Origin: Aquifex sp964425585
GTDB taxonomy: Bacteria > Aquificota > Aquificia > Aquificales > Aquificaceae
Length of the DNA stretch: 48,413 nt
Direction: 5' to 3'
NCBI GenBank assembly: GCA_964425585.1
Contig: CAYRMG010000008.1
Location: forward strand, 1-48,413
Positions within the stretch are counted from its first letter, which is position 1. Every line of letters starts with the position of its first letter. A program made the position numbers and the translations under genes. This document shows positions 1 through 7,906 of the stretch, one piece after another. Below the pieces are notes generated by a model. That model was not told the DNA's origin. It ran no database searches and saw only the letters and a list, made by a program, of their open reading frames with translations.

Positions 1-367
1 GAAGTTTATTCACACCACCTTTAAGGAGCAGTTCTTTACAGAAAAGCTTTATCACCGTGTAATAGGGGGAGGATATCTATCAATTTCAAGGCTTGCCTTT
101 AAAGGGGTTGATAGGGGTCTGATAGATGGATTTATTAATCTTCTTTACAAGAATTTCTTTAGTTTTGTAAAGTTCCTTTGGAAAAACCTTGATATAAAGA
201 TTATTGACCTTCTTATCCACGAAAGCGTTCTGTCCGCCTTCAGAATAGGACGCTTTTCAAGACAGCTTCAAACGGGGCTTTTAAACCATTACGTAATATT
301 TTTAACGCTCGGTATAGTTGTTATGCTCGGTGTTATGCTCTACCTCCTTGAGAGATTTAAGGGGTAA
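1..367 (+). CDS. nuoL: NADH-quinone oxidoreductase subunit L, C-terminal end (partial)
   Basis: Only the last 121 codons lie in the window (reading frame begins at base 2, TAA at 365-367). The fragment contains the motifs of the NuoL C-terminus: the segment KGVDRGLIDG, where the lateral amphipathic helix region ends, then GRFSRQLQTGLLNHY followed by a final hydrophobic helix (IFLTLGIVVMLGVMLYLL). NuoL is an antiporter-like proton-pumping membrane subunit of respiratory complex I. It is followed after 5 bases by nuoM, so it is the upstream member of the same operon. The start and catalytic half lie outside the window. Identification rests on these C-terminal motifs and the gene order L-M-N. 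Confidence 0.9.
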   Translation, partial: KFIHTTFKEQFFTEKLYHRVIGGGYLSISRLAFKGVDRGLIDGFINLLYKNFFSFVKFLWKNLDIKIIDLLIHESVLSAFRIGRFSRQLQTGLLNHYVIFLTLGIVVMLGVMLYLLERFKG

Positions 368-372
368 GTGAG

Positions 373-1878
373 ATGGAAAAGGTGGGGTTTGAGTTTCCCT
401 TTATATCTGTCTCCATAATGACGCCAATTATTTTCTCATTCTTGATTTTGTTCTTTAAAGAGAAATACGCAAAGTATCTCGCACTTTTAGGAACAGGTCT
501 TACACTTTTGATTTCCCTAATAGCCTTGTCGTGGTTTGACTTCTCAAAAACCCAAGTAGTTCAATTTTACGAGGAGTATACGATACTCAAAGAGCTCGGA
601 GTAAAACTCTCTCTCGGAGTAGACGGACTTTCCATGCTTATGTATATCCTTACCACCCTTATATCCCTTGTTGCTGTTATATGGTCTATGGGAGATGAGT
701 CCATAAAAACACGGTTAAAAGAGTATTATATAGCTTTCTTACTTACCGAAGCTTTCGTTATCGGAGTGTTTACAAGCTTTGACCTTATAGTGTTTTACGT
801 GTTTTACGAGCTTACCCTTCTTCCAATGCTATTTGTTATAGGGATATGGGGTTACAAGCTGAGGCTTTATTCCGCTTATAAATTCTTCATATACATTTTT
901 ATATCTTCCCTCTTTTTACTGCTCGGTATAGCTTCCCTTTCCGTTTACCACTATAAGGTAAACGGTTTCTTCAGTTTCAGCTACTTTGAGCTGCTGGGTC
1001 TTAATATACCGAACGGTTTTGAGATATTCTTATTCCTTCTCTTCTTTATAGCTTTTGCGGTAAAGACCCCAATAGTTCCCTTTCACACATGGCTTCCCGA
1101 TGCACACGGGGAGGCTCCGACAGCGGGTTCCGTTGTTCTTGCGGCAATACTTCTTAAGATGGGAACTTACGCACTTCTCAGGTTTAACGTTGGACTTTTC
1201 CCCGATGCGGCAAGAGAGCTTGCTCCCTACCTTGTTGCTCTCGGTATTTACTCAATAGTTATGGCTTCCTGGATGACCATATCGCAAACAAATATAAAAC
1301 GTTTTGTTGCTTACTCTTCCGTTTCCCATATGGGCTTTGTTGTAGCCGCTATGTTTTTACTTAACGTAGAAGGTATAAGAGCTTCGGTTATAGAGATGTT
1401 TGCCCACGGGCTCACAAGTGCGGGTCTCTTCATGGTTGCAGGTTTCGTTTACAACAGGCTCCATACCTTTAACTTTTCAAGCCTAAGGGGAGCCATAAAG
1501 TTCATGCCTCTTTTTGCGACAATAACCGCAACGATAGCTTTTGCAGCTATGGGGCTTCCGGGTGGTTCTTCCTTCTGGGGTAAGTTCCTTACGGTTGTTG
1601 CTTCAAGGGAATACTCAACAGCTTTAGCCCTCTTCGTTCTTGTTGCAGCATTCTTCAGCGGAGCGTATGTCCTCTACTTTATGAAAACCCTTTACCTTGA
1701 TGTCAGGGAGGAAAGTATTCTTGTTCATTTCAGGGATGTTAACGGATATCCCCTTGTTGCCTTTGTTCTTATTGTTGTTCCCGTTCTTATGGTAGGATTG
1801 CTACCCTTTATATTCTTCGCTTTCTATGAGGGATACATTTTCCACTTGCTTAAATACGTTCTGAAAATTCCGTTTTGA
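373..1878 (+). CDS. nuoM: NADH-quinone oxidoreductase subunit M
   Basis: A 501-residue, very hydrophobic protein with about 14 membrane helices, the usual NuoM length. It belongs to the Mrp-antiporter-like family that forms a proton channel in the complex I membrane arm. The key acidic residue of transmembrane helix 5 is visible as Glu146 in FYVFYELTLLPM, and the broken-helix lysine as Lys231 in AFAVKTPIVPFHTWLPDAH. The ATG is preceded by GGGGTAAGTGAG, a spacing and sequence repeated in front of nuoN and nuoA. It lies 5 bases after nuoL and 12 bases before nuoN. Nothing is missing; the function is secure from motifs and gene order. Confidence 0.96.
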   Translation: MEKVGFEFPFISVSIMTPIIFSFLILFFKEKYAKYLALLGTGLTLLISLIALSWFDFSKTQVVQFYEEYTILKELGVKLSLGVDGLSMLMYILTTLISLVAVIWSMGDESIKTRLKEYYIAFLLTEAFVIGVFTSFDLIVFYVFYELTLLPMLFVIGIWGYKLRLYSAYKFFIYIFISSLFLLLGIASLSVYHYKVNGFFSFSYFELLGLNIPNGFEIFLFLLFFIAFAVKTPIVPFHTWLPDAHGEAPTAGSVVLAAILLKMGTYALLRFNVGLFPDAARELAPYLVALGIYSIVMASWMTISQTNIKRFVAYSSVSHMGFVVAAMFLLNVEGIRASVIEMFAHGLTSAGLFMVAGFVYNRLHTFNFSSLRGAIKFMPLFATITATIAFAAMGLPGGSSFWGKFLTVVASREYSTALALFVLVAAFFSGAYVLYFMKTLYLDVREESILVHFRDVNGYPLVAFVLIVVPVLMVGLLPFIFFAFYEGYIFHLLKYVLKIPF

Positions 1879-1890
1879 GGGGAGTGAGAG

Positions 1891-3357
1891 ATGGATTTAA
1901 GGGCGCTGATTGGAGCTATAGAAATTCCCGACCTTAAAAAATTTCTTCCGGAGCTTATACTCCTTATTCACGCCTTTATGCTTTTTACTTTAGACCTTGT
2001 TCTGAAAAAGGAAACCAAGAAAACAGTTCTCTCAATAGTAAGCTATGTGGGTTATTTTGCGGTTCTTCTTTCCCTTCTCGTTCCCTGGAGATATCCCGGG
2101 GATACGTTTTACGGTAATTTTACCAATGACCCGCTTGCCATTACGATAAAACTCTTTTCGCTGATAATAACCCTCGGTATACTTACCGTTGTTAACAATT
2201 ACTATTCCGCTAAAAAATCCTTTTACGGGGAGTTTTACTATATTCTTGCCTTCACACTTCTCGGGGTTTTCGTGCTTGCCTCTTCCTACAATCTCATAAT
2301 CATATATGTAGCCCTTGAACTTGTATCCGTGGGATTTTATATACTTACCGCACTTCTCAGGGGTTCAACAGCTTCAAAAGAAGGAGCTTTTAAATACTTA
2401 ATTTTAGGCGGTCTTGCTATAGCCCTCGCCTCTTACGGTGCAGCTTTTATGTATATATACTCCGGCAGCATAGACCTCAGACAGATTCTCACCTATAAGA
2501 GTGAGGATATCCATTACCTTATTCTCGGACTCGTTTTCTTTCTCATAGGAATAGCGGTTAAAATAGGAGCTGTCCCCTTCCATTACTGGCTACCCGATGC
2601 CTACCAGGGTGCTCCGACGCCCGTTACAGCTTTTATGGCATCCGTAGGAAAGCTCGCCTTCTTTATACCTCTCGTGAGGGTTGTTCCTCTCCTTGAGGAA
2701 AAGTTTGCAACTGTCTGGACTATCACGGTAGGTTTAATAGCCGCGGTAACTATGCTTTACGGTAACTTTGTAGCACTTGTCCAGAAGGATGTAAAGAGAC
2801 TTTTAGCCTACTCTTCTATAGCCCACTCGGGTTATATACTTGCGGCTGTTGCTGTTTCAAAGGTAATCGGTCTTAAGGCTGTAATATACTTTCTGATAGC
2901 TTACGCAATAATGTCCGCGGGGGCTTTTCTCGTTCTTGCACTAATGGAGAGAAATCCCGAATGGGAAAACAGCATGGAAAACTTTATGGGTTTCAGGTTT
3001 AATATGCCTTACCTTGCCTTTGCATTTCTCGTTTACATGATAGCTCTTCTCGGTGTTCCGCCTACGGTGGGTTTTGTAGGTAAAGCTTTGGTCTTTATGG
3101 CTCTTTCTTTTGATAAACTCTGGTGGTTGGCTTTTATAATGATTCTTTCAACCGCGGTATCAACGGGTTATTACATAAGACTTGTTGTGCTCATGTATAT
3201 GCATAAGAATGAGAAGGAGCTGAAGGTTGAAGGTATAAATCCCCTTGAAAGCCTTTCCCTGGTTATGCTTACGGTGGGAAGTGTTCTCTTGGGTGTTCTT
3301 CCCTCTATAATTTGGTTTTTAATAAAAGCTTCAGCTGAAAGTTTATTTACGGGGTGA
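1891..3357 (+). CDS. nuoN: NADH-quinone oxidoreductase subunit N
   Basis: A 488-residue polytopic membrane protein, third antiporter-like subunit of complex I. The family signature is seen in YVALELVSVGFYILTALL (channel glutamate) and in GIAVKIGAVPFHYWLPDAYQ (channel lysine and the PFHxWxPDAYxGAPTP motif). The start ATG follows GGGGAGTGAGAG. Its stop codon comes 5 bases before the ATG of nuoA. It is co-directional with nuoM and should be translated from the same message. Confidence 0.96.
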   Translation: MDLRALIGAIEIPDLKKFLPELILLIHAFMLFTLDLVLKKETKKTVLSIVSYVGYFAVLLSLLVPWRYPGDTFYGNFTNDPLAITIKLFSLIITLGILTVVNNYYSAKKSFYGEFYYILAFTLLGVFVLASSYNLIIIYVALELVSVGFYILTALLRGSTASKEGAFKYLILGGLAIALASYGAAFMYIYSGSIDLRQILTYKSEDIHYLILGLVFFLIGIAVKIGAVPFHYWLPDAYQGAPTPVTAFMASVGKLAFFIPLVRVVPLLEEKFATVWTITVGLIAAVTMLYGNFVALVQKDVKRLLAYSSIAHSGYILAAVAVSKVIGLKAVIYFLIAYAIMSAGAFLVLALMERNPEWENSMENFMGFRFNMPYLAFAFLVYMIALLGVPPTVGFVGKALVFMALSFDKLWWLAFIMILSTAVSTGYYIRLVVLMYMHKNEKELKVEGINPLESLSLVMLTVGSVLLGVLPSIIWFLIKASAESLFTG

Positions 3358-3362
3358 GAGCG

Positions 3363-3734
3363 ATGGAATACTTCTGGATTTTAGTATTCGCTTTCATTCT
3401 TATAGTTATAGGACTTGTTATGATATCTCTGAATTCGCTTTTGGGCCCGAGGGAGCCCCAGCTTTACGAAGATTATCCTTACGAGTGCGGTGTTCCCCTA
3501 TACGATAAGGACGCTCAAACTACATTCCATCAGGGTTATTATCTCTTGGGACTGCTGCTCCTTCTCTTTGATATAGAAGCGGCATTCCTGTTTCCGTGGA
3601 CCGTGGTTTATAGATATCTCGGTGTTTTCGGTTTTATAGAGATGTTCATATTTATCTTTATACTCACCTACGGACTACTTTACGCCTGGGTAAAGGGAGC
3701 TCTGGACTGGCAGTTTGAGATTGAGGAAATATAA
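3363..3734 (+). CDS. nuoA: NADH-quinone oxidoreductase subunit A
   Basis: A small three-helix membrane subunit (123 residues) located at the junction between the peripheral and membrane arms of complex I. Typical motifs are DYPYECGVPLYD in the first loop, with the conserved cysteine, and LLFDIEAAFLFPWTVVYR in the second helix region. I place the start at the ATG 3363 because GGGGTGAGAGCG precedes it exactly as similar purine-rich strings precede nuoM and nuoN. A GTG at 3354, overlapping the nuoN stop, is the alternative and would add three residues. Finding nuoA after nuoN rather than at the head of a nuo operon is unusual. Confidence 0.93.
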   Translation: MEYFWILVFAFILIVIGLVMISLNSLLGPREPQLYEDYPYECGVPLYDKDAQTTFHQGYYLLGLLLLLFDIEAAFLFPWTVVYRYLGVFGFIEMFIFIFILTYGLLYAWVKGALDWQFEIEEI

Positions 3735-4470
3735 AGAAATAAATCTCGTTCTCTCAGGAGGAGCTGCAAAAGGGATAGCCCACATAGGTGTGTTGAAAGC
3801 GATTAATGAACTCGGTATAAAGGTAAGGGCTGTAAGCGGTGTAAGCGCGGGAGCCATCATTTCGGTATTTTACGCTTCGGGCTACTCTCCGGAGGGTATG
3901 TTTAGCCTTTTGAAACAAGTAAATTGGTTCAAATTGTTTAAGTTCAAACCTCCTCTGAAGGGATTGATAGGTTGGGAAAAGGCCATAAGCTTTTTGGAGG
4001 AGGTTTTACCTTACAGAAGATTGGAGAAACTTGAAATCCCGACATATATATGTGCAACGGATTTATACTCGGGAAAGGCTTTGTATTTTTCGGAAGGGAA
4101 GTTAATTCCCGCACTTTTGGGTAGTTGTGCAATTCCCGGTATATTTGAACCTGTTGCATACGATAAGTATTTACTTGTTGACGGAGGGGTTGTTAATAAC
4201 CTTCCCGTTGAACCTTTTCAAGGTAGCGACATTCCTACGGTTTGCGTTGATGTTCTTCCCATAGAGGAGGAGAAGAACATAAAGAATATACTTCACATAC
4301 TTTTGAGGAGTTTCTTTCTGGCGGTTCGTTCAAACTCGGAAAAGAGAAGGGAGTTTTGTAATCTCGTTATAGTCCCGGAGCTTGAAAATTTCAGCCCTCT
4401 TGATGTAAAAAAAGCAGACCAAATAATGGAACGGGGATACCGCAAAGCCTTAGAGATACTTTCTGAATAG
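3715..4470 (+). CDS. patatin-like phospholipase family protein
   Basis: A 251-residue serine hydrolase of the patatin/RssA class. The oxyanion motif LVLSGGAAKGIAHIGVL is near the N-terminus, the nucleophile elbow is GVSAG (Ser at about residue 44), and the catalytic aspartate lies in VDGGVVNN. These give the Ser-Asp dyad of bacterial patatins, which hydrolyse acyl esters of lipids; the natural substrate is unknown. The gene starts inside the end of nuoA: TTG codons at 3715 and 3721 are both possible and neither has a good ribosome binding site. Its 3' end overlaps the convergent aldolase gene by 21 bases. Confidence 0.85.
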   Translation: MRLRKYKEINLVLSGGAAKGIAHIGVLKAINELGIKVRAVSGVSAGAIISVFYASGYSPEGMFSLLKQVNWFKLFKFKPPLKGLIGWEKAISFLEEVLPYRRLEKLEIPTYICATDLYSGKALYFSEGKLIPALLGSCAIPGIFEPVAYDKYLLVDGGVVNNLPVEPFQGSDIPTVCVDVLPIEEEKNIKNILHILLRSFFLAVRSNSEKRREFCNLVIVPELENFSPLDVKKADQIMERGYRKALEILSE

Positions 4471-5388
4471 CTCGGCTTTTCCCTGACTTCCGTAAAGCCT
4501 TATTCTTTTCTTTACGATATTTTTTACTTCCTCCATGGCAGGCTTTAAAAGCTTACGGGGGTCTATTATCTTCTTCTCTTCCGCCATTAATTTCCTTAAG
4601 GTTGCAATGAATGCGAGTCTTAAATCGGTATCGGTGTTTACCTTGTTTATCCCGAGTTCTACAGCTCTTTTTATATCTTCGTCCGGAACTCCCTTTGCCC
4701 CTTTTATGTCTCCTCCGTAAGTGTTTATGGTTTTGATATATTCCTCGTAAACACCGCTTGCACCGTGAAGAACAAGAGCTATATTCGTTAACTCCTTCAC
4801 CTTCTTTAATCTGTTAAAGTCAAGTTTTGGCTCTCCCTTAAACTTAAAAGCTCCGTGAGCTGTTCCTATTGCGGGAGCAAGTGCATCAACCCCCGTTTTA
4901 TCCGCGAACTCTTTAGCTTGTTGCGGGTCAACTAAAATGCTTTCCCTTGATACCACATTATCTTCAATACCTTCAAGCCTTCCCAGTTCAGCCTCAACGG
5001 ATATACCAAGGGGAGCACAAAGGGAAACCACTTCCCTCGTAATCTTCAGATTTTCCTCGTAGGGTTTATCCGAGTAATCAATCATAACGGAAGTGTATCC
5101 GTGCCTTATTGCAAGAAGAACTGTCTCTATATGCTTGCCGTGGTCAAGGTGAAGAGCAAAAGGAACTTTATAACTATCCTTAACCGCGTGAACCATACCG
5201 GCTAAATACTCAATTCCCGCATACTTTATTGCACTTTCCGTAGTTTGAACAAATACCGGTGCTTCTTCCTCTTCCGCAGCCTCAAGTATTGCCTTTAAAA
5301 ACTCAAGATTGTTAAAGTTAAAAGCACCTATCGCAAAGTTATACTCGTTCGCAACTTCAAAGAGAATCTTTCCGCTCAGTAATGTCAT
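4450..5388 (-). CDS. fba: class II fructose-bisphosphate aldolase (ketose-bisphosphate aldolase family)
   Basis: A 312-residue zinc-dependent aldolase of the FbaA/GatY/KbaY family, interconverting fructose 1,6-bisphosphate with dihydroxyacetone phosphate and glyceraldehyde 3-phosphate. Zinc ligands are His83 (in FALHLDHGKH), His178 (GTAHGAF) and His208 (VLHGASGV); Asp82 is the usual catalytic acid. The GGDIKGAKGVPD loop and INKVNTDTDLR phosphate-binding motif are present. The gene reads divergently from ispG and its 3' end overlaps the patatin gene. No Shine-Dalgarno precedes the ATG; a TTTAAT hexamer ends 8 bases upstream. The window also holds an archaeal-type FBP aldolase/phosphatase, so aldolase activity may be duplicated. 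A tagatose-bisphosphate specificity cannot be excluded by eye. Confidence 0.9.
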   Translation of the reverse strand: MTLLSGKILFEVANEYNFAIGAFNFNNLEFLKAILEAAEEEEAPVFVQTTESAIKYAGIEYLAGMVHAVKDSYKVPFALHLDHGKHIETVLLAIRHGYTSVMIDYSDKPYEENLKITREVVSLCAPLGISVEAELGRLEGIEDNVVSRESILVDPQQAKEFADKTGVDALAPAIGTAHGAFKFKGEPKLDFNRLKKVKELTNIALVLHGASGVYEEYIKTINTYGGDIKGAKGVPDEDIKRAVELGINKVNTDTDLRLAFIATLRKLMAEEKKIIDPRKLLKPAMEEVKNIVKKRIRLYGSQGKAELFRKYL

Positions 5389-5396
5389 ATATCTAA

Positions 5397-5402
5397 ATTA
5401 AA
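5397..5402 (-). promoter_or_regulatory. -10-like hexamer of fba, candidate leaderless promoter
   Basis: On the minus strand TTTAAT (5 of 6 match to TATAAT) is followed by 8 bases and then the fba ATG. There is no purine-rich ribosome binding site between them, so transcription would start at or within one or two bases of the start codon. A -35 is not obvious. Confidence 0.4.
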
Positions 5403-5487
5403 ATAGATTTTGTTATCCCTTGGGTTAATCCGGGAAAAAAGAAAAGAAACATAGGTTTATACGAATTTGGGTTATACCTTATTTTTT

Positions 5488-6564
5488 ATGATTGAAAGAA
5501 GAAAGACACGTCAGATAAAGGTCGGATGGGTGAAAATAGGAGGAGATGCTCCTATAGTAGTTCAATCTATGACCTCAACAAAAACCCGCGACGTTGAAGC
5601 TACGCTGAATCAAATAAAAAGACTTTACGAGGCGGGTTGTGAGATTGTAAGGGTTGCGGTTCCCCATAAAGAGGACGTTGAAGCCCTTGAGGATATAGTT
5701 AGAAACAGTCCCGTTCCTATAATAGCGGATATACACTTTGCACCCTCATACGCTTTTCTATCAATGGAAAAAGGAGTTCACGGGATAAGAATAAATCCGG
5801 GGAATATAGGAAAGGAGGACGTGGTAAAGGATATCGTTCAAGAGGCAAAAAACAAGGGTATTGCTATAAGAATAGGGGTAAACTCGGGTTCCCTTGAGAA
5901 GGATTTACTTGAGAAATACGGATATCCTTCTGCGGAAGCCCTTGCGGAAAGTGCCCTCAGGTGGTCGGAAAAGTTTGAAAAATGGGGATTTACCAATTAC
6001 AAAGTCTCAATAAAAGGTTCGGATGTTCTTGAAAACGTAAAGGCAAACCTTATATTCGCAAAGGAAACAGATGTTCCACTTCATATAGGCATAACGGAAG
6101 CAGGCATGGGAAATAAGGGAATAATAAAGTCTTCCGTAGGTATAGGGATACTTCTTTATCAGGGAATAGGGGATACTGTGAGGGTATCCCTTACGGACGA
6201 CCCTGTGGTTGAAGTGGAAACAGCCTATGAAATCTTGAAATCACTGGGACTGAGGAGAAGGGGTGTTGAAATAGTAGCCTGTCCCACCTGCGGAAGGATA
6301 GAGGTTGACCTTCCGAAAGTTGTAAAAGAGGTTGAGAGAAAGTTATCGGGTTTGAAAAAACCCCTTAAGGTTGCGGTTATGGGGTGCGTGGTAAATGCAA
6401 TAGGGGAGGCAAGGGAGGCGGACATAGGTCTTGCTTGCGGAAGAGGATTCGCATGGCTTTTTAAGGACGGAAAACCAATAAAGAAAGTTGATGAAAAGGA
6501 TATGGTTGACGAACTTTTAAAAGCGATAGAAAATATGGTAAAAGATGGAGGAGGAAAAGGTTAA
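5488..6564 (+). CDS. ispG: 4-hydroxy-3-methylbut-2-en-1-yl diphosphate synthase (IspG/GcpE)
   Basis: Penultimate enzyme of the MEP isoprenoid pathway; reduces 2-C-methylerythritol cyclodiphosphate using a 4Fe-4S cluster. The protein has 358 residues from the ATG at 5488. The TIM-barrel N-terminal part begins RRKTRQIKVG and carries PIVVQSMTSTKTRDV; the cluster ligands are Cys265 and Cys268 (ACPTCGR) and Cys300 (MGCVVNAIGEA), with Glu307 in the last motif. It is the short bacterial form without the extra domain seen in Chlamydia and plants. A TTG at 5467 would add seven residues but is less likely. Its end overlaps fliN by 20 bases. Confidence 0.95.
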   Translation: MIERRKTRQIKVGWVKIGGDAPIVVQSMTSTKTRDVEATLNQIKRLYEAGCEIVRVAVPHKEDVEALEDIVRNSPVPIIADIHFAPSYAFLSMEKGVHGIRINPGNIGKEDVVKDIVQEAKNKGIAIRIGVNSGSLEKDLLEKYGYPSAEALAESALRWSEKFEKWGFTNYKVSIKGSDVLENVKANLIFAKETDVPLHIGITEAGMGNKGIIKSSVGIGILLYQGIGDTVRVSLTDDPVVEVETAYEILKSLGLRRRGVEIVACPTCGRIEVDLPKVVKEVERKLSGLKKPLKVAVMGCVVNAIGEAREADIGLACGRGFAWLFKDGKPIKKVDEKDMVDELLKAIENMVKDGGGKG

Positions 6565-6859
6565 AGAAGAGAAAGAGGAAAAACAGGAAGAGAAAGAGGA
6601 GAAAAGGGAGAATCTCATAGAACTTATACACCAGTTTTCGGATATACCCGTAGATATAGAGGTTGTAGTGGGTAAAGCACAAAAAACAATCGGTGAACTA
6701 CTCGGAATGGGAATAGGTTCGGTTATAGAGCTTGACAGAGAAGTTAAAGACTTTGTTGATATAAAGGTAAACGGAAAACTCATAGCAAAAGGAGAACTCG
6801 TCGTTATAGACGGAAAGATAGGGGTAAAAATAAAGGAAGTGGTAAAAGAGGAGACCTAA
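6545..6859 (+). CDS. fliN: flagellar motor switch protein FliN
   Basis: A 104-residue protein made of a highly charged Glu/Lys-rich N-terminal segment (residues 1-24) and a SpoA domain. The domain reads LIHQFSDIPVDIEVVVGKAQ, then TIGELLGMGIGSVIELD, then GKLIAKGELVVIDGKIGVKI, which is characteristic of FliN, the component that forms the lower ring of the flagellar C-ring. It overlaps the end of ispG by 20 bases, so it is probably translated by coupling. No other flagellar gene is adjacent; the partner fliM is 29 kb away in this window. Confidence 0.93.
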   Translation: MEEEKVKEEKEEKQEEKEEKRENLIELIHQFSDIPVDIEVVVGKAQKTIGELLGMGIGSVIELDREVKDFVDIKVNGKLIAKGELVVIDGKIGVKIKEVVKEET

Positions 6860-6931
6860 AAGGTATTATCGGATATGAAGAAAACTGCAAGCTTTTTTCC
6901 GAGGTCGGGATATACTTTCAAGAAATGGAAA

Positions 6932-6937
6932 AATAAT
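6932..6937 (+). promoter_or_regulatory. -10-like hexamer of tadA, candidate leaderless promoter
   Basis: AATAAT (5 of 6 to TATAAT) ends 6 bases before the GTG at 6944. No Shine-Dalgarno intervenes. The position supports both the GTG start and a leaderless or nearly leaderless transcript. A clear -35 is not seen. Confidence 0.35.
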
Positions 6938-6943
6938 AGAAAG

Positions 6944-7399
6944 GTGAGTAAGGAAAAGTTCATAAAGCTCGCATTGGAAGAAGCGGAAAAGGCATTAAAA
7001 GAGGGGGAAGTTCCGGTTGGTTGCGTGATAGTGAAAGGAAATCAGGTAATATCCGCTGCTCATAACGAAGTTGAAAGGAGAAAAGACCCCACCGCTCACG
7101 CGGAAATACTTGCAATAAGAAAGGCTACCGAGAGATTGGGAAAGAAGTTCTTGACGGATTGTGAGGCCTTCATAACCCTTGAACCCTGCGTTATGTGTTC
7201 TTATGCTTTTGTTTTATCAAGGATAAGCAAGATAACCTTTTTAGCTCCCGATAAAAAGCACGGAGGTGTTATTAGCCTCTTTAGTATACTTGACGAGCCG
7301 CTTCTCAACCACAAGGTTAAATGGGAATACTATCCAGTTGAGAGGGCTTCGGAACTTATATCAGAGTTTTTCAAAAATTTAAGAGGTAAGATTCATTAG
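6944..7399 (+). CDS. tadA: tRNA-specific adenosine deaminase TadA
   Basis: Deaminates A34 to inosine in the anticodon of tRNA-Arg(ACG). The zinc and catalytic residues are His52 and Glu54 in the HAE motif (DPTAHAEILAI) and Cys82/Cys85 in the PCxxC motif (LEPCVMCSYA). I prefer the GTG at 6944 to the ATG at 6875: it gives 151 residues, the length I recall for A. aeolicus TadA, and an N-terminus that aligns with that protein (SKEKFIKLALEEAEKAL). The upstream 23-residue extension looks non-homologous. From memory, the A. aeolicus protein is clearly similar but not identical, so this is a different species. The stop codon abuts the ATG of the next gene. Confidence 0.93.
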   Translation: MSKEKFIKLALEEAEKALKEGEVPVGCVIVKGNQVISAAHNEVERRKDPTAHAEILAIRKATERLGKKFLTDCEAFITLEPCVMCSYAFVLSRISKITFLAPDKKHGGVISLFSILDEPLLNHKVKWEYYPVERASELISEFFKNLRGKIH

Positions 7400-7906
7400 A
7401 TGACACCTTTTAAAGAAATTCAGCGCTTCATAAACTGGAAGGAAAGATTTTTAAGGGATTACGAAAAGATAGAGAAAGGAGACCTTGAAGCCATAAGGGA
7501 GGAAGTAAGAAAGCTACTCGGAGAGGAACCTGATGAGAGACTCCTCAAAGCCCTCAGGTCTATGTATGTAGGAGGTATGGAGCACAGGGTTGAAGATGAG
7601 GAAATAAGATACTGGACTAACTGGGCGGGAGTAAAAACCTACGAGACGTTTAACCGATTTCCTCTCTTAAGCGATATAGAGCTCGCTTTCGTCTTCTGGG
7701 CTCTCGGGAAGCTTTTTGTTCCCCTTCTTATGCACGAAAGGGGGGTAAAGTCGGAACCTTTTAAGAGACTTTCAAAGGAAGAGCAGGAGGAGGCGGTTCT
7801 TGATGAGCTTGATACCATATGGGAAACCCAGCTCACACTTATATTACAAGCACTTCAGTTTTTAGACCTGAAGTCTATCTCAAGTAAAAATCCGTCGGAT
7901 GGATAA
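7400..7906 (+). CDS. hypothetical protein, probably cytoplasmic and helical
   Basis: A 168-residue protein I do not recognise. It is rich in Glu, Lys and Arg, has no signal peptide or membrane segment and no cysteines. The N-terminal half (INWKERFLRDYEKIEKGD) looks helical; the centre contains a tryptophan-rich part (YWTNWAGVKTYETFNRF). The ATG immediately follows the tadA stop codon, so it is very likely translated by re-initiation and may share a tRNA- or ribosome-related role, but that is inference. Its last 52 bases overlap the end of the convergent sensor kinase gene. Confidence 0.75.
   Translation: MTPFKEIQRFINWKERFLRDYEKIEKGDLEAIREEVRKLLGEEPDERLLKALRSMYVGGMEHRVEDEEIRYWTNWAGVKTYETFNRFPLLSDIELAFVFWALGKLFVPLLMHERGVKSEPFKRLSKEEQEEAVLDELDTIWETQLTLILQALQFLDLKSISSKNPSDG

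Noticed and set aside
5467..5487. TTG at 5467 as the ispG start
   Set aside because: The extra seven residues (MGYTLFF) are not typical of IspG, which begins close to the RRKTRQIKVG segment.
6875..6943. ATG at 6875 as the tadA start, adding 23 residues
   Set aside because: The extension does not look like TadA, whereas the GTG at 6944 gives the family length of 151 residues and has a -10-like hexamer 6 bases upstream.
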